From contig NC_066515.1 of the NCBI RefSeq assembly GCF_024679095.1, positions 24,669,387-24,733,386 on the forward strand: DNA of 64,000 nucleotides, in the 5' to 3' direction. The position numbers were made by a program, and so were the translations under genes. The notes under the pieces were generated by a model, which worked only from the letters and a program-made list of their open reading frames with translations, ran no database searches and had not been told where the DNA came from. Source of the DNA: Eriocheir sinensis (lineage: Eukaryota > Arthropoda > Malacostraca > Decapoda > Varunidae). Shown here piece by piece: positions 1 to 8,963 of this stretch. Position 1 is the first letter of the stretch, and the number at the start of each line of letters is the position of its first letter.

Positions 1-160
1 CCACCAATCGCGGCTCGCTTTACAACTCGCCGCGACGCGTGAACCAATCGCCGCGCGTCTCCGGGGCCAGCGTGTGAAATCTAACGGGACATTTTCCGCC
101 AATCGGGAGCCGCGTTACAAGGCCCGCCGGCGTGACGTCACACGAGACCGGGTACGAGTG
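1..160 (+). promoter_or_regulatory. noc: Putative noc promoter: three CCAAT boxes and a CRE
   Basis: This is GC-rich, CpG-rich sequence directly upstream of the gene. CCAAT boxes lie at 4-8, 44-48 and 99-103, each followed by TCG. A perfect palindromic CRE, TGACGTCA, lies at 133-140. The block 4-25 resembles 99-120 (17 of 22 positions match, both ending TACAA), so the CCAAT elements look like duplicated units. I see no clear TATA box, which is common for CpG-type promoters of developmental regulators. The transcription start is not visible; it probably lies between about 140 and 230. The window begins inside this region, so more promoter may lie upstream. Function is inferred from motif content and position. 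Confidence 0.55.
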
Positions 161-335
161 AGCAGAAATCAAGAATATTCATTCAGTTAGCAACGCTCAG
201 GCGAGGTGGACGAAGGTGTGTGTGCTATGTGTGAGGCCGCGCGCGGCTCCCCTCGTGAAGTGTGTTGACGCGTTAGTGTGACAGTTCTTGCGGTGAATTC
301 TTTGCTCGCGCGAGACGGAGAAACAGACAGAAGAC
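141..335 (+). other. noc: Probable 5' UTR of noc
   Basis: This stretch lies between the CRE and the initiator ATG at 336. It is moderately GC-rich and non-repetitive, and has one upstream ATG (227) that opens a short uORF. The boundary with the promoter is arbitrary because no transcript data are available. Confidence 0.4.
227..268 (+). other. Short upstream ORF (13 codons) in the noc leader
   Basis: ATG at 227-229 opens 13 codons and ends at TGA 266-268, which is 67 bases before the noc start. If transcription begins upstream of 227, ribosomes would meet this frame first, and it could damp translation of the regulator. The peptide resembles nothing I recognise. It is relevant only if it lies in the mature mRNA. 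Confidence 0.3.
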
Positions 336-407
336 ATGTTGACCTCAAGTGGAAATCAGTACCTTCGGCCAGAGTACCTCAACCCCATCCAGGGCCACTC
401 CATCGAG
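336..407 (+). CDS. noc: noc coding exon 1 (residues 1-24)
   Basis: The exon runs from ATG at 336 (G at -3) to GAG at 405-407, followed by donor GTAAGA. It encodes MLTSSGNQYLRPEYLNPIQ and five more residues. The block QYLRPEYL-P matches the N-terminus of insect Noc and of ZNF503/703 (EYLQPLPS type). It ends in phase 0, so the glutamate joins LDAKKSP in exon 2, giving the family signature ELDAKKSPLALLAQTCS. No other Met codon exists in the remaining exons, which supports this start. Confidence 0.92.
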
Positions 408-440
408 GTAAGAGAACCCCTGGGTGTGTGTGTGATAGTC

Positions 441-509
<69 letters not shown>

Positions 510-589
510 AAAGGAAAGTAAGTCGTGTCATGCGATAGGAAATAATTTGTCAAGTGAAGTTTCGTGAAGTTTTGAAAAGTTTTGCGTGC

Positions 590-656
<67 letters not shown>

Positions 657-721
657 GCAGTTATAATATGCGAAGTTAGTAAAAAAAGTAACAAGGACTA
701 AGTGGCTTAAGTGTTAGAGAA

Positions 722-774
<53 letters not shown>

Positions 775-872
775 AATATTTATAGCATCTTATGTGGCGT
801 GTTGTTTGTGTGCGTTAGTGGTGATGTACGACTCATAATGTGCGTATCAGTGTCACGGCTTAACACGCAAAA

Positions 873-930
<58 letters not shown>

Positions 931-2366
931 AAATGTTTAAAATTTCATCTATATTTCATCTATTATGCTCATGTGATGTATGTGAATAGACGCGTAAATA
1001 TCGGTGGAACTATAAGCTCAATGTGTTTAGTTGCATATTCATACCTATAAATTGCTATTAGTTCAACGGTAATACTTTTTGTTCATTCGTATGCACGTGA
1101 CCTGTTGCATATGTATAAGTCGCCACATTCCCACTAAACGTTAAAAAGAATAGGCCACGGGGATGGAAATGTATGAGGAACGTTTGCATGGGTCAGGGAG
1201 GATAACGTAAAAAAAGTGTAAAATGTTGGTTTCTGTGTTGGGGTTGTTTAAGGTGTCTGTGTTAGGTGTTAGGGTTGGATGAGGTTGCTGTATAAGGTAG
1301 TTGTTGCCGGATGAGGCGAGGAAATGTAGCAAAGTCCTGTCCTGGCAAACTATTGGGGTCACGTAGGGCTGAAACTTCCTTGTGAGCCGCGTGGAGGGTT
1401 AGGTCAGGTTGCGTGCGTGTGCGGGAAGGTGTTGAGGCCGACAGGTAAACAATCGCTCTTCTCCCCCCAGCTGGACGCCAAGAAATCCCCGCTCGCCCTG
1501 CTGGCCCAGACCTGCTCCTCCATAGGGGCAGACCTCACGCAGAAGGGCGGCATCGCCTCCGTGGACAAGGCCTCCAAGGGCAAGTCCTCCCCCGGGGCCA
1601 AGTCTCCGGGCGCCACCCTCAATATATCACCCTCTGACGACCCCGCCAAGACCACGCCCTCCGCCGCCTCCTCCTTCAAGCCCTACGAGAAGAAGGACGA
1701 CGACGACCGCATCAGCCCCAGCAAAAGGTCCTCGCCACACTCCCGCTCCCCCGGGTGTAGCCAGCCCAGCGCCGAGAGGTCATCCTCCAGGGGCAGCGAC
1801 AGCGGCAGGTCGTCCTCGAGGAACAGGGACCCGCCCTCCTCTTCCTCCATCTCGCCGCGGGTGTCCTCCCCCGCCGTCACCCCCAAGAGCAGCTCCTCCG
1901 TCTCCGCCTTCAGCTGCCACGCCCTGTCCAGCCTGGGCGACCTCACCAAGGACCCGCTGGCCGCCTACAAGCTGGCGCCCAGCCTCTACCCGCACCTGGC
2001 GCTCGGCCTCGATCCCCTGGGCGCCGCAGGGCTCTCAGCCCTCACAGCCAAGGTGAGTCAGTCCTCCGGGGGCGGGATTGGGGGAGGGGGCAGGGCGTCC
2101 GTGGTGGGACGAGGATTTGTGGGCCGTCAAGGAGGGTGGCGGGGCGGGAGCCAAGTGGGCGAGGAGGGGCGGCCTAGGCGTTGTCCTGAGGGGTCTGGGG
2201 GCAGGGCGGCCTTGACTGAGGCGTAGTTAGTGGCTCCATTATTTATGGCGACTTGGTTAATGTTGGTTCAGAGGAACGTTTTGTCAAGGGCTCGTATATT
2301 TAGGCGGACGGCGGCGTGGGCGAGCAGCGGGGGGCGGCGAGGCTGAGGAACGAGGAACATGATGCA

Positions 2367-2426
<60 letters not shown>

Positions 2427-5400
2427 CTTAAAAACCCATTAAGGTGAGACAAGGTGGCGAAAAGTTGGTTTCAATCCCCAGCTGCATGACGCTGCCCGCC
2501 TCACCTGTCGCCGCCCTCACCTTTTTGCCGCTCCGCTCATTAGTCACACCTTTTTTCACCTGCCGCATCACATAGCCTCCAAAGCTGACTGTTCTCATTA
2601 ATTTCCCGCGTCAGGTGTGTGCCCCAGTGGCCATGACTCACCGTGACGTCACTTCCGCTCGAGGCAGCCACAACCACGCTGAATTTCCCAAACTTTTCGT
2701 CCATGAGTCAGTTTTCCGCGTGTTCGTATCGCCTGTCGTGGCTTCGAATTCACGCTCCGGAAGGCTCGTGTAATATCCACATTCTTATTATCACCAAGTA
2801 ATTCATGCATGTTAATCTTATATGCTAGTTTATTTTACATTTTCTCCATCTCAACCCTTCTTTTTTTTTTCTCGTTACGGTTCCTCTGTTTCCTTTCGTT
2901 CACCTGATCTCATTCGCTTGATTGCGTATGTGTTCACCTCACACCTGTCGTACTCTGCCTCCTCTTTTTCCTTGCCCCCTTCTCCCTCCTCGTTCTCCTT
3001 CATCACCACCACCTCCTCCTCCTCTTCTTCTTCCTCCTCCTTGCATCACTCACGCCTGCCATTGTTCCTTAGTCTTCTTTTTTTCTTCTTTTTCGTGGTT
3101 TTATTTTTGGGGGTCTTGGTCCTCTTCTTTCCGCTCCATTTGGCATTTCCTCGAGATCATTAATTACCTCAAGTTGGAAGTGATCTCTCCCTCGCCCCCA
3201 TCCTCCTCCACCCTCTGTCTCTCTCGCGCTCTCTTTCTCTCGTTTTTCGGCTGTTAAGTTGGCGTATATTCCTCACAAATCTCCCTCCCTCTCCTCGACC
3301 TCCACATTCCTCCTCACTCATGTTTTTCTTCTCTTCCCCTTAACACCTCTTTCCTCTGCAGGGCGTTTTTCCATCTTCGCATAACTTAACCTTTCTTCTC
3401 TCACCTCTTCACCATCATTATTGCCTTCTCTTCTTTCTCTCCTATTCTCCTTTCTTCATCTCTTCTCTCATTATGTTTTCTTTCCATAATCTTTACCTCG
3501 CTTTCTCATCTTTCCCATCTTCTATTCTTCCTTTCCTTCCCTCCTTCACCATTACTACTTTCTCTCCTCTTCTCTTTCCTTCTATTCTCCTTTCTCCCTT
3601 CATCTCTTCCTCTTATGTTTTCTTTCCATAATCTTCATCTTCCCCGTTTTCTCTTCTCTCTCCTCTCCCATTTATCCATTTTCTTCCTCCGTTCTCCTTT
3701 CCCTCACCGCCATGACCTAATCTTCCTCTCCTTCCTCTCCTCCCTCCCTCATCGTTTCACCTTGTTTATTCCCTCCTCTTCCCTTCATCATTCTCTCATA
3801 ACTCACACCTCCTCCTCCTCCTCCTCCTCCTCCTAAAACTTATCTCCTTCCCCTCTTCTTTTCTCGTTTCCTCCCTCATCGCTTGCACTCATCACTTTTC
3901 CTCCCTCCTCCTTCCTCCTCCATTACCTTATCACTCTTGCTTTCATCACCTGCACTTCTTACCCTCACACCTGACGTTAATTAAATCCTCGTCTCCCTTT
4001 CCTTTTCTTTCCTCACTTTGCTTCTCATAATATTTTCTTTTTCGCCTTTCTTCATCGCTCATTCCTCACCGTCTCATTCTCCTACATGGTGCTTCTAATT
4101 CCTCATCTTCTTCTCCTCCTTCTCCCCCTCATCTCCATGCATCAAGTGTCTTTTTGCTCTCCTTCATTACCATTTCCTTTCCATATTTTGTCCCTTTTTT
4201 CCCTAGATTCTAATCATCACATGTCTTCCCAACTCTCTCATCACTACGATCTTATCTCCCTCTCCTCGTTTCCTTCTTACACGTGGTTATAAGTCCTCCT
4301 TCTCCCTCCTTTTTTCCCTCTCTCCTTCCCTCCTTCACTGCTCCCCTGTCTCCATCACATTCATTACTTCATATGTCATACCTTCGCCTCCTTGTCTCCC
4401 CCTCACACAGCGCTCCGTCCTCCTCCTCTCTCTCTCTCCTTTTTCCTCTAATCTTTCCTCCTCCACTGCATCCTTTTCTGTCCCTCACTCCCATCACCTC
4501 ATCTGTCATCCCTTCACTTATTTTCGCTCTTACGCGTGGCACTAAGGTTGGTACTGTCAGATTAACATTAACTATTAACTATTTCCAAAGTCCAAAAACG
4601 TGATTAATCGGGGTTTCGGGCGTGTTTTGGGGGTCTGGTTTTAGAAGCTCTGTCAAACCACCACCAGGGCCATATAACTACCCAGGGAAATGTCCACAAC
4701 TCTACGAAAGCCTTGTTAAATGTATGTGTGTCCTAAGGCGTCGAAATGCTCAAATAAGAATATAGCGCTAAGTTTTAATGTTCATGGTATACAAAAAAAC
4801 TTCAAACTAACACCAGGGTCATAAAACTACCCAGGGAAATGTCCACAGCTCCAACGAAAGCCTTGTTAAATATGTGTCCTAAGGCGTCTAAATCCTGAAA
4901 TATGAATATAGCGCTAAGTTTTAATGTTCATGGTATACAAAAGACTTCAAACTAACACCAGGGTCATAAAACTACCCAAGGAAATGTCCATAACTACGAA
5001 AGCCTTGTCAAATATGTGTCCTAGGGCTCCGAAATGCTCAAATAAGAATGTAGCGCTAGGTTTTAATGTTCATTGATTTCAAACTAACACCAGGGTCATA
5101 AAACTACCCAGGGAAATGTCCACAACTGTGTGTGTGTGCTAGGATGCCGGAATGTTAAGAAATATGACGCTAAGTCCTTTCTCCCTCCTCAGGTCCCCAC
5201 CAGCACATCGGCGGCGCTTTCCAGCCCTTACATCGGCTACGCGAGAGTCAAGACGGCGAACGGCACGGAGACGGTAGTGCCAGTGTGCCGTGACCCCTAC
5301 TGCAGCGGGTGCCAGATCAACGCCCACGCGGCACAGGTCGTCAACGGCACCTGTCCCCCTGGATGCTCGCAATGCTCCCAGATCGCAGCGCACACCAAGA

Positions 5401-7420
5401 ACCTCGCCGCCCTGCCCGGCCTCCTGCCCTCCTTGCCCGCCTCCACCCTGTAAGTTCCTCTAATGCTCGTTGATCTTTCTAGCGTCACGAGGCTCATCAA
5501 TCTGTATTTCTTATTGGCTGCTGAATTGCTTATTTTCTAATCCTTTTTTATGCTTTTGCTTGTGAGTCAATTCCTGGTAGTGGTAGAAGGCAGACCAAAG
5601 GATAAGGGAACAAGAAGACTAACTTTCTCTTGCATATTTACCGTTGATTTGGTTGTTTTCTTCCTCTAAATCTTTCGTTTGAGCCCTCACTCGTATATAG
5701 TAGCAGAAGGCAGACTAATAGATCAACAAACAAGAAGACCGTAACTTCCTCCTCCTACAATGAAAACTGAACAAAATTTGTCAGAAGAATATTCAAAATT
5801 TACTGTCAGAGCTGTTTTGATACTCCTCGGAAAAGTTCAATTCGTGGAAAGAAAAATAATCCGTAGAGGAGAGTTGGAAGCTCCTTCATTTTACTGTAAA
5901 AGTTTATAAGAAAGCGTGTGCTGCGTTACGGATGGCGGAGCGGCTCATTGTGTTCAGATAATGCCTGTTTTTGCCTCTTAACGTAATCTTTGTGAGTAAT
6001 GATCCGGCTTCTTGACGCGCCCGCCTGACAGGTGTCTTGTCGACTTAACGATCAGGAGTTTTGCTTCAGGCTGTTTCTCGTGGTCAGGTCCGTTGCAGAG
6101 GCAGACAGATGCAAGCACGATCCCAAAAGAACTTGCTGTAAGAACTCGTTAAGGAATACTAAACTAATCCCTTCTGTTACCCGGAAATATTATGATCAAT
6201 TTTCGTGTTCTTAAAGTCGTAGAACTGCCAGCAAATTGAAGTTACGAAAAGAAAAGTACAAGAAAAGCGTTGAATCATGTTAAGTTTGTGCTTCTAGGTT
6301 GACTAGTCACGAGAGATTTCAGTGTTCCAGTTCACACATTTCGTCATGCCTGTAAGAAGGTGGCCTAAAGGGAGCATTATTTCATCCTCCATAATTGCCC
6401 CGTTCATCAATGTTTCCGTTTCCACGTTGAAAGTCCCCGGAAGGTTTCATTTTCCACGTCGCGTCGTGATGAAATAGATAGCTTTTTTTGATCACCCATT
6501 ATTAAATACTTATAATTTCTCTTTTCCGCATCTGTCATATCCGTTTTGAGAGCAGCTTGTTGATGCGGATTTTACATTTATTTAGAAGTTGCCTCTATTC
6601 AAAAAAGTCTGCAAGAAAGTATGCGAGAGGAGTATCCAGACACTTCTCCATCCGAAATTGACCTCTCTTTTGGCCACTATTCTCTACTATCTTTTATAGG
6701 AGCAATGTTAGCGGGCTTTTTATGTTCTTATTTAGTTTTGCCCTTGAACTGCTTCCATTACTTCTCCTCCTTCGTGTATAGTCCATTTTCTCACGTTCTT
6801 GAGGTCACACTACATATACTGTTTAAAAAAATTACGTTCATGCTCGCCCCGTCCGTCAAAGTCGCCCACAGATGGCGCCACCTGACCCCATTAACGTCGC
6901 CTTTCCTTGTGCTCATCTGAAGGTCGCCTGGTTAGCGTCACGCCTTCTTGGTCCACTTTTTAGGGCTCGTGAGGTTTATTGGGCGTGAAGACTTACACGC
7001 CAGGCACTAAAATCTTCCACATAATTCCCAAACGTTATTCACAATCCAATTTTCTCGTAATACCTTTTGTCATTGGGAGAACATTATTGGTGCTCAGTCA
7101 GACGTGAAATCATGTTCTTACTCCCCGACTTTTTTTGTTTTTTTTTTCTCCTTTTCTGAATGATTCTTATGAGAGGTCTTGACGAAACATGTAATTAAAT
7201 AGGATATCGCTGCCTTATGCTTTGTCTTTCTCAATTTCTTTCCTCAATTCTCTTTTGTAAAACTAAAGTAGGAAAATGTGGAGTCACCTAATTTAACAGC
7301 TTCAAAGTTAGGGTTGTCTTTTTTTTGCTTTCTTTTTGTGGTTTAGTCTTTTTTTCCTTTTTTGTTGTGTGCGTGAAGATGTTCCTTGTGCAATGGTCGC
7401 CTCGCTAAGTGGATTGTAGT

Positions 7421-7477
<57 letters not shown>

Positions 7478-8963
7478 GCAATCGTCAACTCAAGCCCTGG
7501 TGGTGATGACGCTCGGTGGGAAATGGTGTTGTGACAGTGGAGTTGAGGAGGTAATGGAGTTTGATGGTGGTGGTGGTGGTGTGTGTGGGAAGATAAGAGG
7601 AAGGATAGTGGTGTTGGGAGGTGTTTAGACTACGCGGTGCTGGTGGAGGTGGGTGGATGGGTGATGGTGAGACATAATATTGAAGTGGTGATGATGTGAC
7701 TCACTGTGGAGGTAGCGGCTGGTGGTGGGTGAAAGTGGTGTTGAGTTGGTGGTGATGGTGGTGGTGGTGGTTGGTGGAGTCGCTTGCGGCGAGTATCACT
7801 ATAATGTTTGTCATCACGGCCAACTTGATTGTGGTTTCATGCTGTCTGGGAGGTAATAGTGGTGGTGGTGGTAGTGGTGGTGATGGTGGTTAATTCCTGT
7901 CCAGCTACGGTTGGAGTGCTCAGAGGCAAATAGACGTTGTAATGCTGGCAGTGTATGAATTGTTCTTGTGATCAGCGGAGTTTAGTGGCGGTGATTATAT
8001 AGTCGTGGCGGCGGGGAGGTAACGAAGTCTGCGAAGGGCGTTGAGATGTAGCGCAAAATACATATCTTTGTCTCCACTTTTGCCTCGCTCATCCAGTTTA
8101 ATAGGAAAGAAATGGAGCTCGTGATGACGGTGATGACGATAACGAGAATATAAGTATGATATGAATGACTCCACTGCAATGACATAGAGGGAGATGATCA
8201 CGGCAATCGGACTTGGATATTATCACGGATTGGTTTAGTTTGTGTGTAAGTGTGATAAGAGAGGCACACGGAAAATGATAGGAAGGAATGCGATCAATGG
8301 TATCAGCGTTGGTTATTAGAACGGAATGACTAAACTTACGTGTCTGCATCTTAACAAATGTGTCCTAACTGATGTGTCTTCGCTGATGTGTTGTAACTAA
8401 TATATCGTAACTTTTGGCTTAACTGATGTGTGTATGGAGACGGGAAGGGACGGGAGGAAAGACCGAAGGAAATGCTAGTGATGTTGGCTTAACTTATGTG
8501 TCTGTGTCCTTACTAATGTCTCTCTTTCTTCAGCAGCGGTCTGTATCCTCCCCCGGGGCTGGTGGGCGGCTCACACCAACCCTACGTCTGCAACTGGATA
8601 GCGGGGGACACCTTCTGCGGGAAGCGGTTCTCCACCTCAGAGGAACTTCTTCAGCACCTTCGAAGTCACACCAACCTCTCCACCTCCGACTCCTCGCTCT
8701 CACTCCACGCCCTCCACCACCCACTCCTCGCCGGGCACCTCCCACGAGGCTACCCCACTCCACCCCTCTCACCCCTCTCAGCAGCACGCTACCACCCCTA
8801 TGCCAAGCCGCCTCTTGCTCACCTCCCCCCGACGGCTCCACTCCCCGCCTCCGCCCTCTCCGCAGCCACCCTATCCGGCCTCCACCCACATCCCCTCTCC
8901 GCCTACTACAACCCCTACTCCTTGTACGCCCGGGGACTTGGGGCCACCGCAGGGCTTCACTAG
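336..8963 (+). CDS. noc: Noc/Elbow-type zinc-finger transcriptional co-repressor (whole gene, 4 coding exons)
   Basis: The coding sequence is join(336-407, 1471-2052, 5193-5449, 8534-8963): 1341 nt, 446 residues plus stop. All junctions are GT-AG and keep frame (phases 0, 0, 2). Domains: N-terminal block with NQYLRPEYL; SPLALLAQTCSSIG at about 30-43; FKPY at 93-96, the known Groucho-binding motif of Elbow/Noc; a Ser/Pro-rich linker; a Cys-rich buttonhead-like block at 250-279; one C2H2 finger (C323, C332, H345, H349; C-x8-C-x12-H-x3-H, as in this family); then YPTPPLSP and RYHPYAKPP. In Drosophila, Noc and Elbow act in the nucleus as Groucho-dependent repressors in eye, leg and tracheal patterning; vertebrate relatives are ZNF503/ZNF703. 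At 446 residues it is shorter than fly Noc (over 500), lacking its poly-Ala tracts. It could be called elbow instead: arthropods other than flies may have one gene for both. Confidence 0.93.
408..1470 (+). other. noc intron 1
   Basis: This 1063-bp intron has donor GTAAGA and acceptor CTCCCCCCAG. It is loaded with dinucleotide repeats: (GT) at 444-508, 592-653 and 874-929, and (GA) at 725-773. The remaining 930-1460 is AT-rich, non-repetitive sequence with no motif I recognise. Confidence 0.85.
444..929 (+). repeat. Four dinucleotide microsatellites in noc intron 1
   Basis: (GT)n lies at 444-508, 592-653 and 874-929, and (GA)n at 725-773. All are nearly pure, separated by 70-100 bases of ordinary sequence. 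The first starts only 36 bases after the exon 1 donor, so length variation could affect splicing of a very short exon. Confidence 0.95.
1471..2052 (+). CDS. noc: noc coding exon 2 (residues 25-218)
   Basis: The exon begins after CTCCCCCCAG with LDAKKSPLALLAQTCSSIGAD, the most conserved stretch of the family, and ends AAG|GTGAGT in phase 0. FKPY (residues 93-96, DNA 1675-1686) is the Groucho contact. The rest is a low-complexity Ser/Pro/Lys/Arg-rich linker with many SP and RSS sites that are possible phosphorylation targets. It ends in a hydrophobic segment (YPHLALGLDPLG) resembling the region before the Cys-rich block in relatives. Third codon positions are strongly G/C, unlike the flanking introns. 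Confidence 0.93.
2369..2425 (+). repeat. (CA)n microsatellite
   Basis: Pure CA dinucleotide run of 57 bases inside noc intron 2. Confidence 0.97.
2634..2710 (+). promoter_or_regulatory. AP-1 / CRE / AP-1 motif cluster in intron 2
   Basis: Within 77 bp there are TGACTCA (2634-2640), TGACGTCA (2644-2651) and TGAGTCA (2704-2710). These are consensus binding sites for bZIP factors (Jun/Fos and CREB/ATF type). CACCTG/CAGGTG E-box cores lie just upstream (around 2498, 2558 and 2612). Three exact 7-8 bp sites this close, in non-repetitive sequence, suggest an intronic enhancer. The function is inferred from motifs only. Confidence 0.45.
2830..4515 (+). repeat. Long polypyrimidine tract (intron 2)
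   Basis: The + strand is overwhelmingly C and T for about 1.7 kb, as degenerate CTT/CCT/TCTCC words rather than one clean repeat. It includes a (CCT) run at 3806-3834. No protein or RNA gene is visible. Such a tract can mimic many splice acceptors and can adopt triplex DNA structures. Confidence 0.85.
4565..5130 (+). repeat. ~148-bp tandem repeat, about 3.5 copies (dispersed family A, + orientation)
   Basis: The unit begins with ACCAGGGTCATAAAACTACC and continues through CTACGAAAGCCTTGT, TGTGTCCTAAGG and TTTTAATGTTCATGGTATAC. ACCAGGG landmarks at 4663, 4812, 4957 and 5089 give periods of 149, 145 and 132. The last copy breaks off after about 40 bp. The segment 4565-4615 upstream also belongs to the family. 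Related sequence occurs in the opposite orientation at 9826-9985 and 29361-29625, so this is a dispersed repetitive element that has been locally tandemised. Confidence 0.85.
5193..5449 (+). CDS. noc: noc coding exon 3 (residues 219-303 and part of 304)
   Basis: Acceptor CTCCTCAG is followed by GTC CCC ACC. It encodes PYIGYARVKT and VPVCRDPYCSGC, then a second Cys cluster CPPGCSQC. These match the PYI-Y-R-KT / VPVCKDPYCQGC and CPAGCTQC blocks of Noc/Elbow, a buttonhead-box-like, probably metal-binding segment (C250, C255, C258, C272, C276, C279). The donor is GTAAGT at 5450, so the exon ends in phase 2 and the Leu codon is completed by exon 4. Reading on without splicing gives CTG TAA: a stop lies inside the donor. 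Confidence 0.93.
5569..5760 (+). repeat. ~120-bp diverged tandem duplication
   Basis: GTAGAAGGCAGACC with AACAAGAAGAC downstream occurs at about 5582 and again, modified, at about 5702. The copies are clearly related but diverged. Confidence 0.55.
6600..6790 (+). repeat. Dispersed repeat family B fragment (+ orientation)
   Basis: The segment includes CCGAAATTGACCTCTCTTTT, GGAGCAATG..AGCGGGCTTTTT and then GCCCTTGAAC. The same string of landmarks appears in reverse complement at 34100-34240. The 3' part (CCCTTGAGCTG then TGTAAAAA) recurs at 11.3-12.2 kb. It looks like the 3' end of a SINE- or LINE-type element, but no coding part or second end is visible. Confidence 0.6.
7422..7473 (+). repeat. 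(GT)n microsatellite
   Basis: Pure GT run of 52 bases in noc intron 3. Confidence 0.97.
7560..7900 (+). repeat. Degenerate (GGT)n region
   Basis: Interspersed GGTGGTGGT blocks (around 7563-7581, 7748-7771 and 7860-7890) in G/T-rich sequence. Degenerate trinucleotide repeat with no gene signal. Confidence 0.7.
8534..8963 (+). CDS. noc: noc coding exon 4 (residues 304-446): zinc finger and C-terminus
   Basis: The exon starts after TTTCTTCAG; the first base completes Leu304. YVCNWIAGDTFCGKRFSTSE-LLQHLRSH is the single C2H2 finger (C323, C332, H345, H349), matching Noc/Elbow/Nlz in its wide C-x8-C spacing. Then come GYPTPPLSP, RYHPYAKPP and the end YSLYARGLGATAGLH before TAG at 8961-8963, close to the family's usual C-terminus. 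The acceptor is a tandem CAGCAG (8531-8536): using the second AG would remove one Ser (residue 305) without a frame change. Confidence 0.93.

Larger units (their letters stand above)
2053..5192 (+). other. noc intron 2
   Basis: This 3140-bp intron runs from donor GTGAGT to acceptor CTCCCTCCTCAG. From 5' to 3' it holds a G-rich stretch (2060-2220), a (CA) run (2369-2425), a CRE/AP-1 motif cluster (2634-2710), a polypyrimidine region of about 1.7 kb (2830-4510), and a ~148-bp tandem repeat (4565-5130). The tandem repeat ends about 60 bases before the acceptor. Confidence 0.88.
5450..8533 (+). other. noc intron 3
   Basis: This 3084-bp intron runs from donor GTAAGT to acceptor TTTCTTCAG. It is mostly non-repetitive and AT-rich. 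It holds a ~120-bp diverged duplication (5569-5760), a piece of dispersed family B (6600-6790), a (GT) run (7422-7473), a (GGT)-rich stretch (7560-7890), and short GATGTGTCTTAAC-type repeats just before the acceptor (8355-8520). TACTAAT at 8511-8517 is a near-consensus branch point. Confidence 0.88.

Noticed and set aside
356..694. Long open frames made of Thr-His or Cys-Val repeats
   Set aside because: They are translations of (CA)n/(GT)n microsatellites in intron 1 and recur wherever such runs occur.
1417..2226. Exon 2 read as a single-exon gene with start at 1417 and stop at 2226
   Set aside because: There is no ATG at that start, and the conserved family N-terminus is in exon 1. The sequence after 2052 is a G-rich intron following a perfect GTGAGT donor.
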